Below are positions 43,502-52,044 of a stretch of 64,000 nucleotides of DNA, piece after piece. The position numbers and the translations under genes are program-made. The notes under the pieces were generated by a model. That model had not been told where the DNA came from and made no database searches. It saw nothing but the letters and a program-made list of their open reading frames with translations. The stretch spans positions 62,001 through 126,000 of the forward strand of contig NZ_CALERY010000011.1 of the NCBI RefSeq assembly GCF_937906905.1, given 5' to 3'. This stretch comes from an uncultured Helicobacter sp. GTDB taxonomy: Bacteria; Campylobacterota; Campylobacteria; Campylobacterales; Helicobacteraceae. Every line of letters starts with the position of its first letter. Position 1 is the stretch's first letter.

Positions 43502-44593
43502 ATGGACAACAAGCAAGAAAAAGCATCTGACATAGGATCGAACCCTTTTCTCTCGGGAATCAATCCCGATGTGCATGCTGACATCGCGCCAGGCAGTGGC
43601 GATAATGAAGATGTCATCGGGGTGGTGGGCAGACTCTCGGAGACCGCCATCCACATGCTTCAGTCAGAATCTCTCCCGTGCTTGCCCTCCAACTACCGCT
43701 TATATTTCGAAAAGCTCTTACAAAAAGAATCTGCTAGTGTCCGCGAGAAAATCCGCGCAATCATGCGTATGCAATCTGATCTTGAAAATCGCGCACTAAT
43801 CTTTGAAAAATCCGTTGGAGAGAGCCTGCGGATCATTAAACAGGTGCTAAGCTGCATGAGCGTTGTATATCAAAATTTTCTCATCGCAGAAAATGTCATC
43901 AAACAATACACCAAAGAGGCTGAACAAGCGGACAACAAGCTCACCCTCCGGAATGTGATGGATTTTTTCATACGCGATATGACTAAGGTAACCAATATCA
44001 CCTCAAAGCAGCTTGACCAAATCCGCGATCTCTATGCCAAAACAGATAAAAACCTCAAACAAATCAGTCAAAACTCTGTCTATGACCTCAATCTTGATGT
44101 ATATAACAAAAGTTATTTCATCGCAGTGCTGCAAAAAGAGCAAAAACTTTGTATGGAATTTAATCACTCCTCGGTGCTCATTTATGTTACCCTCTCACAA
44201 AGCCTCTCGCATGAGATTGGACAAGAGTCATCAGTGTTTGGGATACTGCTTAAAACTATGGCTAAGTTCTTACAAAAGCATATACAAACAAGCGATTTCA
44301 TCGCGTATATGGGCGATGGGGTGTTTGGGATACTGCTTAAATACTCCGATATCGTTGAAGCCCAGGAGCTATGTGTGCTACTCTATCAAGCCGCACAGAC
44401 GACAGATGTGTTTGTCGCAGACATGAATCTACAACTAGATATTACCTCAAGTATCGCTAAAATCATGCCCGAACGATCGATCGAAGAGACTCTAAGCGCT
44501 TGTCTCTCCACGCTCAAAATCGCCCTAGAGGAGAAACAGCACTGCAAAATCTACCAACAGGACGACATCAATGGCGATTCTGCCGATAGTTAA
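43502..44593 (+). CDS. Degenerate GGDEF-domain protein
   Basis: 363 aa, cytosolic. The first ~200 residues are helical. The C-terminal ~160 follow the diguanylate cyclase fold: YDLNLDVYNKSYFIAVLQKE (the D(x)LT..N/Y..F entry), SVLIYVTLSQ, then DFIAYMGDGVFGILL, where the GGDEF active loop reads M-GDGVF and so lacks the catalytic Glu. No allosteric RxxD site is apparent. It is therefore probably a c-di-GMP receptor or a regulatory relic rather than a cyclase. It is inserted between clpP and def, overlapping the def start by 23 bases, so expression is linked to protein quality-control genes. Confidence 0.7.
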   Translation: MDNKQEKASDIGSNPFLSGINPDVHADIAPGSGDNEDVIGVVGRLSETAIHMLQSESLPCLPSNYRLYFEKLLQKESASVREKIRAIMRMQSDLENRALIFEKSVGESLRIIKQVLSCMSVVYQNFLIAENVIKQYTKEAEQADNKLTLRNVMDFFIRDMTKVTNITSKQLDQIRDLYAKTDKNLKQISQNSVYDLNLDVYNKSYFIAVLQKEQKLCMEFNHSSVLIYVTLSQSLSHEIGQESSVFGILLKTMAKFLQKHIQTSDFIAYMGDGVFGILLKYSDIVEAQELCVLLYQAAQTTDVFVADMNLQLDITSSIAKIMPERSIEETLSACLSTLKIALEEKQHCKIYQQDDINGDSADS

Positions 44594-45104
44594 ATACCCA
44601 GACAAGCGGCTTAAGACAAAGTCGCAGAAAGTGTGGGAGTTTGATGAGAATCTACATGCACTGCTTGATGATATGTATGAGACAATGATTGCCACAAATG
44701 GCATAGGACTAGCTGCCATACAGGTAGCAAAACCTATCTGTGCGCTCATCATCACGCTTCCTCGAGAAGACGGGGAGCAATATGAAGAAGATAGGCTTGA
44801 AATCATCAATCCCACTCTTATCAATGCCACAGGCGCAAGCCTTTATCAGGAGGGCTGCCTCTCGGTGCCCGGATTTTACGAGGAGATCGAGCGCTTCGCG
44901 GAGGTAAGTGTAGCGTATCAAAATCGCTTCGGGGAGGAGAAGGTGTTAAAAGCCGATGGTCTGCTTGCCATCGCAATCCAACATGAGATGGATCACCTTA
45001 ATGGTGTGTTATTTGTTGATAAACTCCCACTACTACGCAGGAAAAAGTTTGAAAAAGAACTAAAAAGAATCCAAAAAGAGCAGAAGTCTAGCCAAACAAA
45101 TTAG
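44571..45104 (+). CDS. def: Peptide deformylase
   Basis: 177 aa metalloenzyme that removes the N-formyl group from nascent proteins. All three motifs are present: GIGLAAIQ (44-51), EGCLS (94-98, metal ligand Cys96) and QHEMDHLNG (His138, catalytic Glu139, His142). The start overlaps the degenerate GGDEF gene by 23 bases. Length is typical. Functionally it fits next to trigger factor and ClpP. Confidence 0.97.
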   Translation: MAILPIVKYPDKRLKTKSQKVWEFDENLHALLDDMYETMIATNGIGLAAIQVAKPICALIITLPREDGEQYEEDRLEIINPTLINATGASLYQEGCLSVPGFYEEIERFAEVSVAYQNRFGEEKVLKADGLLAIAIQHEMDHLNGVLFVDKLPLLRRKKFEKELKRIQKEQKSSQTN

Positions 45105-45470
45105 TCAAGCTATCTGTAATTTCACATCGCATACTCACTTCCAAACCACCGAATTATATCAAGCTACTTTTTGCCACCCTAGCATTATCATCAATCAAGG
45201 CAAACTAGAATCCGCTTATCACCAATCTACACTGCTAGCGGTGATTAGATCCATAAGCCAGGCGGATTTACTCCTCATGCTTGTGCCTATACTTTGCGCG
45301 CCAGATGCCACCATACTAAAGCACAAAGCCATGCTAGACGAGTGCTAGCCCCAGACGATTCTACCCCGCCTCTATCGCATAGGGCACAAGGCAGACAGCC
45401 CAAACAACCGCCTCATATGCAGTAAAACTTGATATAATGAGCGGCTATTCTAATTCTCAAGGAGCAAACC
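45105..45470. other. Spacer between def and the lone phase-variable methyltransferase, with a start-less open frame
   Basis: 366 bases without a supported gene. One frame is open from 45064 to the TAG at 45346-45348 (94 codons, e.g. SISQADLLLMLVPILC) but has no ATG, GTG or TTG near its beginning and no ribosome site. It may be a gene remnant or chance. TATAAT at 45433-45438 is a good -10 for the 45471 gene. Confidence 0.35.
45433..45438 (+). promoter_or_regulatory. -10 element of the 45471 methyltransferase
   Basis: TATAAT in ACTTGATATAATGAGC, 33 bases before the ATG, followed by AAGGAG. Confidence 0.55.
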
Positions 45471-46194
45471 ATGAAAACTCGTATTAAAAATACGCTAAAG
45501 CATTATAGGGACAGGATAATCGGGGGGGGGGATAGCCTCTCTCGCCGATGAAGTGCGCTTTATCCGCACGCTACTTTTGAAGCAAAATGCCAAGAATCTC
45601 AACACACTTTTTGATGTCGTCTATGAGACAAATTGGTGGGGCAATGGCTCTGGCAGCGGATCAAACGAGAATCTATGCAAGGGTTATGTCGCGTTTTTAC
45701 AAGATTTTTTCAAACAACACAACATAACAAGTGTTGTTGATGCTGGGTGTGGGGATTGGCAATTTTCTAAAAATATTGATTTTAGCGGCATCACATATTA
45801 TGGTTATGATGTCGCTCAATCCGTGATTGAAGCAAATACCAAAGCCTATACTAAAGAAAACATTAGCTTCACGCTCTATGATGGCGATTTTAGCAAGCTT
45901 CCTAGCGCAGATTTGATTCTATGTAAAGATGTTTTGCAACACCTGCCAAATACACATATACAAGCTTTTATTGATAATCTTTATAAATACAAATACGCCC
46001 TTATCACAAACGATATTGGGCAATGCGTAAATGAAAATATTTTACCCACACAATGCAGAAATATTGACCTGCGATGCGCGCCTTTTAATCTAGAGTGCAA
46101 AATAGTCTTTGAAATCCAAGAAAATCATCCACAAAATTGGGGGATTAGCTCAAAGCCCACAATGCTATGGATCAACCCCAACAATAACTTATAG
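45471..46194 (+). CDS. Phase-variable class I SAM methyltransferase, out of frame as sequenced
   Basis: ATG at 45471 with AAGGAG upstream opens a frame (MKTRIKNTLKHYRDRIIGGG) that stops at 45551 past a 10-G tract. The body continues in the next frame from about 45530 to 46194. Losing one G yields 240 aa with no other interruption. The body shows TSVVDAGCGDWQFSKNIDF (motif I), YYGYDVAQSVIEANT, and SADLILCKDVLQHLPNTHI, the normal Methyltransf_25/12 pattern. The tract is at codons 18-21, so the OFF state makes only a 26-residue peptide. It lies alone between def and speA, far from the main island. Confidence 0.78.
45522..45531 (+). repeat. G10 tract in lone methyltransferase (OFF state)
   Basis: Ten G; nine (or twelve) restore the frame. 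Confidence 0.85.
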
Positions 46195-46222
46195 CACAAC
46201 ATACAAAAGCTACTAAACATTG

Positions 46223-46228
46223 TATAAT
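46223..46228 (+). promoter_or_regulatory. -10 element of speA
   Basis: TATAAT preceded by TTG, 35 bases before the ATG at 46264, with GAAGGAG between. Confidence 0.55.
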
Positions 46229-46263
46229 GCTGCCTTTGCTTAAAGCCCTGGAAGGAGTGTGCT

Positions 46264-48111
46264 ATGGTGGATTATGGGATTAAATATTGGTCAAATGATG
46301 ATTTTATTATCGAAGATGGGCTAGTGAAAGTGAATTATCAGCATAAGCCTTCCTTGCTTGAGATTGTGCAAGAAATCCGCGAGAGAGGCTATAAAGGTCC
46401 CTTGCTTGTGCGCTTTCCGCACTTAATCCACAAGCAAATAACCCAGCTCTTTACCGCCTTTCAAACCGCCATTGATGAATACCACTATACCGGCTCTTTT
46501 AAAGCTGTTTTCCCGCTCAAAGTCAATCAAATGCCAAACTTTGTGCTGCCCCTTATGGACTGCGTGCAAGGGCTGTGCTATGGGCTAGAGGCAGGCAGTA
46601 AATCCGAGCTTATCGTGGCTATGGCTTACACCAATGAACACTCGCCAATCACAGTTAATGGCTTCAAAGACAAAGAAATGATTTCCCTAGGCTTTATTGC
46701 TGCGAAAATGGGGTATGACATCACACTAACAATCGAGGGCTTAAACGAGCTAGAATCTATTATTCAAGTCGCTAAAGAGCTGGGCGCGCCCTATCCTAAT
46801 ATCGGCTTGCGTATCAGGCTGCACAGCACAGGCACAGGCGTGTGGGGCAAATCTGGCGGGATCAATGCTAAATTTGGGCTAACTTCTACGGAGCTTTTAG
46901 AAGCGATACGGCGGCTTGAGGACTCCAAGCTCCTAGCGCAATTTACGATGATCCACTTCCACATAGGCAGTCAAATCAGCGATATTTCTCCGCTCAAAAA
47001 AGCCCTGCGCGAAGTGGGCAATATCTATGCGGAGCTGCGCAAAATGGGGGCGAAAAATCTCACTTGTGTGAATATCGGCGGTGGATTAGCCGTAGAATAC
47101 ACCCAGCACGAGGGGAGCAACGATCGCAACTACACGCTAAGCGAGTTTAGTGGCGATGTCGTATTCTCGCTTAAAGAAATCGTGCGAAACAAGCAAGAAA
47201 AAGAGCCAGATATTTTCATAGAATCTGGTCGCTTTGTCTCGGCAAACCACGCTGTTTTGGTCGCGCCTGTGCTAGAGCTCTTTAGCCAAGAGTATGATGA
47301 AAAAGCCCTGCGCTTGAAAGAGAGCAACCCACCGCTAATCGCTGAAATGCTCGATCTCTACCAAAGCTTAAGTGAAAAAAACGCCATTGAATATTTGCAC
47401 GATAGCCTCGATCATATGGAGTCGCTATTAACACTCTTTGATCTAGGCTATATTGATTTAACCGATCGCTCAAACACGGAGATTCTCGTGCATTTAATCA
47501 TCAAAAAAGTCATAAAGCTTTTGAAGCACAAAAACCACAATGACATTATTAGAATCCAAGAGCAAGTCCAAGAGCGGTATTTGCTTAATTGCAGCTTTTT
47601 CCAAAGCCTGCCAGATTATTGGGGGCTTGGGCAAAACTTCCCTGTAATGCCCCTAGATAGGCTTAACCGCCGCCCCACTAGAAGTGCGAGTCTGTGGGAT
47701 ATTACCTGTGATAGCGATGGCGAGATCGCCTTTGATGCCAAAAAGCCCTTATATCTGCACGATGTCGATGTGATGAGTGAAGAGTATTTCCTAGGATTTT
47801 TCTTAGTGGGGGCGTATCAAGAGGTGCTAGGTATGCGGCATAATCTCTTCACCCACCCCACAGAGTTTAGCGTGGTGTTTGATGATGATTTAAACAAAGG
47901 CTATGAGATAGAAAACCTGCTTGAAGCGCAAAATATCCTTGATGTGCTCGATGACCTAGACTATGACACCAAAGAAATTGAGCGGATTTTGAAGCAGCGC
48001 ATTGATGATTCTGGCATTAGCGATGAGGACAAAAAGGAAGTGCTAGGAATGCTCTATGTAATGCTTAGTGAAAATGGCTATTTACGCACGATTACCAAAG
48101 ACATCTCCTAG
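46264..48111 (+). CDS. speA: Biosynthetic arginine decarboxylase
   Basis: 615 aa PLP enzyme (fold III) that decarboxylates arginine to agmatine, the first step of polyamine synthesis. The PLP-binding Lys is in AVFPLKVNQ (Lys86). Other family blocks are GLEAGSKSELIVAM, LRIRLHSTGTGVWGKSGG, FHIGSQISDI, CVNIGGGLAVEY, and DITCDSDGEIAFD with the active-site Cys. Length matches the ~615-630 aa of Helicobacter SpeA. GAAGGAG precedes the ATG. It ends 19 bases before a small outer-membrane protein gene. Confidence 0.96.
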   Translation: MVDYGIKYWSNDDFIIEDGLVKVNYQHKPSLLEIVQEIRERGYKGPLLVRFPHLIHKQITQLFTAFQTAIDEYHYTGSFKAVFPLKVNQMPNFVLPLMDCVQGLCYGLEAGSKSELIVAMAYTNEHSPITVNGFKDKEMISLGFIAAKMGYDITLTIEGLNELESIIQVAKELGAPYPNIGLRIRLHSTGTGVWGKSGGINAKFGLTSTELLEAIRRLEDSKLLAQFTMIHFHIGSQISDISPLKKALREVGNIYAELRKMGAKNLTCVNIGGGLAVEYTQHEGSNDRNYTLSEFSGDVVFSLKEIVRNKQEKEPDIFIESGRFVSANHAVLVAPVLELFSQEYDEKALRLKESNPPLIAEMLDLYQSLSEKNAIEYLHDSLDHMESLLTLFDLGYIDLTDRSNTEILVHLIIKKVIKLLKHKNHNDIIRIQEQVQERYLLNCSFFQSLPDYWGLGQNFPVMPLDRLNRRPTRSASLWDITCDSDGEIAFDAKKPLYLHDVDVMSEEYFLGFFLVGAYQEVLGMRHNLFTHPTEFSVVFDDDLNKGYEIENLLEAQNILDVLDDLDYDTKEIERILKQRIDDSGISDEDKKEVLGMLYVMLSENGYLRTITKDIS

Positions 48112-48130
48112 GGTTTCATAAGGAAGCTAC

Positions 48131-48670
48131 ATGAGCCGCTTATGGATTATCTCACTCTTACTTCTCCTAGCCCTGCCACTATCTGCACTTGATGAGAAAA
48201 CACGCGATCGCACAAGCTATCTAGGGAATTTGTGGCAACTCGCAAGCTTTCATTTAGGCTCAAGTATCGATCTAAACACCCCAAGCGGCGGAGCAATGGG
48301 GCTAAGTCTGGGCGCGAGTGCTGGGTGGAATTACTTATTTTTAAACGATGTAGATATTGGTGTGCGTGGCAGATATCTCTACTCTGGCTCCTATGCTTCC
48401 ACGCACGCGCTTGGTGCCATACTCTATGTGCATTCATGGAATCCACCAAATGATGGGTTATTTTCATTTGCACTTGGCGGAGGCATGCTTATCACGCACG
48501 CCAGAGAGAGTCAAACGCTTGGTGGCTATGTCGAGGTGGGATTGGCGGGATTTAAGTTTTTCCCCGTGAATATAGATCTGCTCTATCGCGCAAGCTTTTA
48601 CCCAGTAGGCAATGCACTAGGCATGGCAGAAATGGTGCATGGGATACAGATAATCTCGAGTTTTTTGTAG
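48131..48670 (+). CDS. Small predicted outer-membrane beta-barrel protein
   Basis: 179 aa. Clear signal peptide (MSRLWIISLLLLLALPLSA, cleavage near residue 19). The mature part is a series of amphipathic strands (GLSLGASAGWNYLFL, GVRGRYLYSG, FSFALGGGMLITHA, GYVEVGLAGFKFF), suggesting an eight-stranded barrel. The end IISSFL is hydrophobic. No specific family is recognised. AAGGAAG precedes the ATG. Probably co-transcribed with speA. Confidence 0.6.
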   Translation: MSRLWIISLLLLLALPLSALDEKTRDRTSYLGNLWQLASFHLGSSIDLNTPSGGAMGLSLGASAGWNYLFLNDVDIGVRGRYLYSGSYASTHALGAILYVHSWNPPNDGLFSFALGGGMLITHARESQTLGGYVEVGLAGFKFFPVNIDLLYRASFYPVGNALGMAEMVHGIQIISSFL

Positions 48671-48708
48671 CGTAAAACTTGTAAGACTAGCAGAGATGCT
48701 TTTACTCG

Positions 48709-48786
48709 TGGTCGGAGTAGCGGGATTCAAACCCACGACCTCACCCACCCCAAGGGTGCGCGCTAATCAGGCTGCGCCATACTCCG
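48709..48786 (-). tRNA. tRNA-Pro (GGG)
   Basis: 78 bases including CCA. Acceptor CGGAGTA/TACTCCG, anticodon stem CACCC/GGGTG with loop TTGGGGT giving GGG, T arm GTGGG/CCCGC with a TTTGAAT loop. Confidence 0.93.
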
Positions 48787-48942
48787 TCAAAGCAGATAAA
48801 GCAATAATCAAAGAAGCTAGATTCTAGGAGATCCAGCTAGCGCTGGTGGAATCTAGAGCGCGCATTGTAGTGTATCTTTCTTGTATCATGGCTTAAAGTA
48901 ATGCAAATAGTTTTAGAGTGGGATCGGCTTGGATCTCGGGCT

Positions 48943-48965
48943 AGATTCTAGGCACGCTAGAATCT
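48943..48965. repeat. Palindrome of the AGATTCTAG word upstream of prfB
   Basis: AGATTCTAG (48943-48951) and CTAGAATCT (48957-48965) are perfect inverted copies with a 5-base loop; a third copy of the word follows at about 48979. It lies in non-coding DNA, so codon use does not explain it. Confidence 0.6.
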
Positions 48966-49014
48966 CATGCCACCTGCGAGAATCTAGCGTATTAGCGATT
49001 AAGCCAATCCGTGC

Positions 49015-49020
49015 TACAAT
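49015..49020 (+). promoter_or_regulatory. Probable -10 element of prfB
   Basis: TACAAT preceded by GTGC, 29 bases before the ATG at 49049. Confidence 0.45.
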
Positions 49021-49048
49021 GCGTGATATTGCACACTAAAGGCACACA

Positions 49049-50146
49049 ATGGATTCTTATGAATATGGCGAGTTGTTAAAAACTTTGCAAAATAAAGCAC
49101 AAAATATCGCAAAGATTCTAAACCCAGATTCTCTGCAAAAGCGACTAGATGAGATTAACGAGCTAGAATCGCACCAAGAGTTTTGGAATGACGCAAAAAA
49201 GGCGGGGGAAATCACAAAGGAAAAGCGAAAATGCGAGCGGATTTTACACACTTATACGGAGATGAAAGCCGAGCTAGATGACGCAAAAGAGCTATTTGAG
49301 ATAGCGCAGAGTCAAGGGGATTCTAGCACTTTGGAGCTGTTGTTTGAAAATGTAGAATCCTTGCAGAGCCACATACAAAAGGTAGAAATTGAGGTTATGC
49401 TAAGTGGGGAGTTTGACTCATCAAATGCCATTATTACCATTCAGCCCGGAGCTGGTGGGACAGAATCACAAGACTGGGCAAGTATGCTCTATCGTATGTA
49501 TTTGCGTTGGAGTGAGCGGCGGGGCTTTAAGGTGGAGCTGCTAGACTATCAAGATGGCGAAGAAGCGGGTATTAAAGGAGCTGCGTTTATCATCAAGGGC
49601 GAGAATGCCTATGGGTATGCCAAAAGCGAAAATGGCGTGCATAGGCTGGTTAGAATCTCGCCCTTTGATGCTAATGCCAAGCGGCATACAAGCTTTGCTA
49701 GCGTGCAGGTAAGCCCGGAATTGAGCGAAGACATAGATATAGAGATTTTAGATAAAGACATTCGCATTGATACCTATCGTGCCAGTGGTGCGGGCGGACA
49801 GCACGTGAATAAGACAGAATCTGCTATCCGCATAACGCACTTTCCAACGGGGCTTGTCGTGCAATGTCAAAATGATCGCAGTCAGCATAAAAATAAGGCA
49901 ACAGCTATGAAAATGCTGCAAAGCAAACTCTATGAGCTAGAGCGACTAAAACAAAGTGAGGGCGTGGCAAATGCCGAAAAAAGCGAGATAGGCTGGGGAC
50001 ATCAAATAAGAAGCTATGTCCTAGCCCCATATCAGCAGGTAAAGGACTTGCGGAGCAATTACGCTACAAGTGATACCGATGGCGTTTTAGATGGGGATAT
50101 TGATGATTTAATAGAATCCGTGTTGGTGCTAGGCGGCAATCCTTAA
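49049..50146 (+). CDS. prfB: Peptide chain release factor 2
   Basis: 365 aa; releases peptides at UGA and UAA. Stop-codon tripeptide SPF at 204-206 (VRISPFDANAKRHTSF) and the catalytic GGQ at 249-251 (ASGAGGQHVNKTESA). The gene is a single uninterrupted frame, so the programmed +1 frameshift used by many bacteria is absent. Length is typical. It has its own promoter. Confidence 0.96.
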   Translation: MDSYEYGELLKTLQNKAQNIAKILNPDSLQKRLDEINELESHQEFWNDAKKAGEITKEKRKCERILHTYTEMKAELDDAKELFEIAQSQGDSSTLELLFENVESLQSHIQKVEIEVMLSGEFDSSNAIITIQPGAGGTESQDWASMLYRMYLRWSERRGFKVELLDYQDGEEAGIKGAAFIIKGENAYGYAKSENGVHRLVRISPFDANAKRHTSFASVQVSPELSEDIDIEILDKDIRIDTYRASGAGGQHVNKTESAIRITHFPTGLVVQCQNDRSQHKNKATAMKMLQSKLYELERLKQSEGVANAEKSEIGWGHQIRSYVLAPYQQVKDLRSNYATSDTDGVLDGDIDDLIESVLVLGGNP

Positions 50147-50157
50147 AACCAATCCCA

Positions 50158-50208
50158 CACTTGCAATTTTATTATGAGATTTTATTTTATGTGGCATTAT
50201 TGCAAGTG
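50158..50208. other. Inverted repeat downstream of prfB
   Basis: CACTTGCAAT (50158-50167) and ATTGCAAGTG (50199-50208) are perfect 10-base complements around a 31-base AT-rich loop, starting 12 bases after the prfB stop. No U run follows directly. It could be a 3' mRNA structure or an operator for the next gene. Confidence 0.4.
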
Positions 50209-50319
50209 CGGTTTGCCTGCGCGTATTTCACATGGCACAGATAGATCGAGCGTAAGTAGTAAATCTACTAGCACAATCGCGTATCATTAAATATTATCCA
50301 ACTCACACAAGGATACCCA

Positions 50320-51063
50320 ATGAAATTACTTCACCTATGCGGATTGCTAGCAAGCCTAGCGACATTTGCACTCGCAGATGCAGGAGATGTAGCCAAAGGC
50401 GCCAAAGCCCTCCTAGAATCCACCACCAAACGCACCCTAGAAGTCATAAGCTACGAGAAGCTAGAGGGCACAGGGCTCTACATGCTTATCGTGCGCGATA
50501 AAGTCAATGGCTACAAAACGCTTCTCCTAAGCGATGAAAAGCAAAAAAACCTAAGCGTGGTAAGCGGGTTTTTCAGCGAAGACAAATCTCTTGGTAAGCG
50601 CGTAGAATCCCAGCTCCAAACTATCCGTCAAGACAATCTCAAAGTCCAAAACTCCGCCAAGCTCAACGCACTTTTTTCTTCAATCCCAAAAGACTATGCG
50701 ATCACAATCACAGGCGCGACCCCTAAGCGTCTCTACATCGTCTCTGACCCCATGTGCTCGCACTGCCAAGAGGAGCTAGCCCATATAGAATCCAAGCTCA
50801 AAACCCATACAATCATAATGATCCCTGTGGGGTTGCTTGGGACAGAGTCGCTGGAAAAATCCGCTGAAATCTATGACAAAATCCGCACTGCCACCACACC
50901 AAAGGCACAAATCGATATTCTGCGCTCAATCTACTCCCAAGCCCACAAAGCGGGCAAAACAAGCAATGAAGCCCAAAGCCTTGCCGCACGCGTAACAAAC
51001 ATGATTAAAATGTCTGGGCTTATCGAGGGTGTGCCATTTATTTATGAGCCTTTAGGGCTTTGA
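50320..51063 (+). CDS. Periplasmic thiol:disulfide interchange protein, DsbC/DsbG-like (HP0231 type)
   Basis: 247 aa. Signal peptide MKLLHLCGLLASLATFALA, then an N-terminal dimerisation-like domain (about 20-130). The thioredoxin fold has active site C-SH-C (SDPMCSHCQEEL, near residues 146-149) and the cis-Pro loop GVPFIY. In H. pylori the equivalent pair is HP0231 (DsbK) next to lipoprotein HP0232, which matches the downstream gene here. Role: oxidation or isomerisation of disulfides in exported proteins. ACAAGGAT precedes the ATG. Confidence 0.8.
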   Translation: MKLLHLCGLLASLATFALADAGDVAKGAKALLESTTKRTLEVISYEKLEGTGLYMLIVRDKVNGYKTLLLSDEKQKNLSVVSGFFSEDKSLGKRVESQLQTIRQDNLKVQNSAKLNALFSSIPKDYAITITGATPKRLYIVSDPMCSHCQEELAHIESKLKTHTIIMIPVGLLGTESLEKSAEIYDKIRTATTPKAQIDILRSIYSQAHKAGKTSNEAQSLAARVTNMIKMSGLIEGVPFIYEPLGL

Positions 51064-51163
51064 TAGCCTATCAATAGCGCTAAAGGCGTTTCGACAAATA
51101 CCAAGACAGCGCACTAGATTCTAGCACTCAAACTCAAGCAATCTTAAACCAAAGGAGACACCC

Positions 51164-51865
51164 ATGAAATCCCACAAGCCAGCCAGATTCTCCGGCGCCT
51201 TGCGCCAATCCCCAGAATCCAAATCCCCGTATAGAAAAATCGCGGATTTTGCGATGATAGGCGGACTAAGCGCGCTAGTGGTGGCGAGCCTCGCAGGCTG
51301 CGACACAGATTCTCCCTCTAGCCAAAATCCCCAAGCCCCACAAAACACCCAAGCCATCAAGCAAGGCGCGTTTGTAATCCTTGAAGAACAGCCAAATGGC
51401 AAATACAAAGTGCTTGAAGAATACCCAAGCAGCACCACGCGTGTGGTAGTGCGAGATCTACAAGGACAAGAGCGCATACTAAGTGATGAGGAAATAGAGA
51501 ATCTCCTCAAACAAGAAGAAATGCGAATCGATAATGGCACAAGCGAGCTCACAGCCCAAGGAAATAGTGCTAGCAGTGGGGAGAGTGGCGGACTTGGACT
51601 AGGCGGAGCGATCCTAGCAAGCGCAGCGGGCGCACTACTAGGAAGCTACATCGGCAACAAACTTTTCAACAACCCAAACTACCAGCAAAACAAGCAACGC
51701 ACCTACAAATCCCCTCAAGCTTATGAGCGGAGTGCAAATAGCTTCAAGCAAGGCGCACAAAGCCCTAGAGCAGGCACTAGCGCCACACCAAGCAATGCCA
51801 AGGGCGGATTCTATGGCAACAGCGCGGCGAAATCCCCACAAAGCAGCGGAGGCTATGGTAGCTAG
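51164..51865 (+). CDS. UPF0323 family lipoprotein (HP0232 type)
   Basis: 233 aa. Lipobox VASLAGC with lipidated Cys46, after an unusually long N-region. A conserved domain follows (QGAFVILEEQPNGKYKVLEE, STTRVVVRDLQGQERIL), then a glycine-zipper-like membrane segment (GLGLGGAILASAAGALLGSY) and a Ser/Gly/Gln-rich tail. This order is that of UPF0323. Function unknown; envelope located. It lies 100 bases after the Dsb gene, as in H. pylori. AAAGGAG precedes the ATG. Confidence 0.85.
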   Translation: MKSHKPARFSGALRQSPESKSPYRKIADFAMIGGLSALVVASLAGCDTDSPSSQNPQAPQNTQAIKQGAFVILEEQPNGKYKVLEEYPSSTTRVVVRDLQGQERILSDEEIENLLKQEEMRIDNGTSELTAQGNSASSGESGGLGLGGAILASAAGALLGSYIGNKLFNNPNYQQNKQRTYKSPQAYERSANSFKQGAQSPRAGTSATPSNAKGGFYGNSAAKSPQSSGGYGS

Positions 51866-52044
51866 ATTCTAAGCATATAAGCGCGATTAGTAGCGGCATG
51901 GCTTTTGCGCAAGCCGTGAGCATAGGGCAATACAAGTAGCAAATCAATGGGAATCTAAATAAAAATCCAGCAGATTTTATATAAGCCTACATCGCACTAA
52001 ATCTTGCGCTAAATCCTTAATCAAACTTTTGCCAAAGGCTTTTT

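Noticed and set aside
49049..50146. Programmed frameshift in prfB
   Set aside because: The frame is continuous from the ATG with no in-frame TGA early on.
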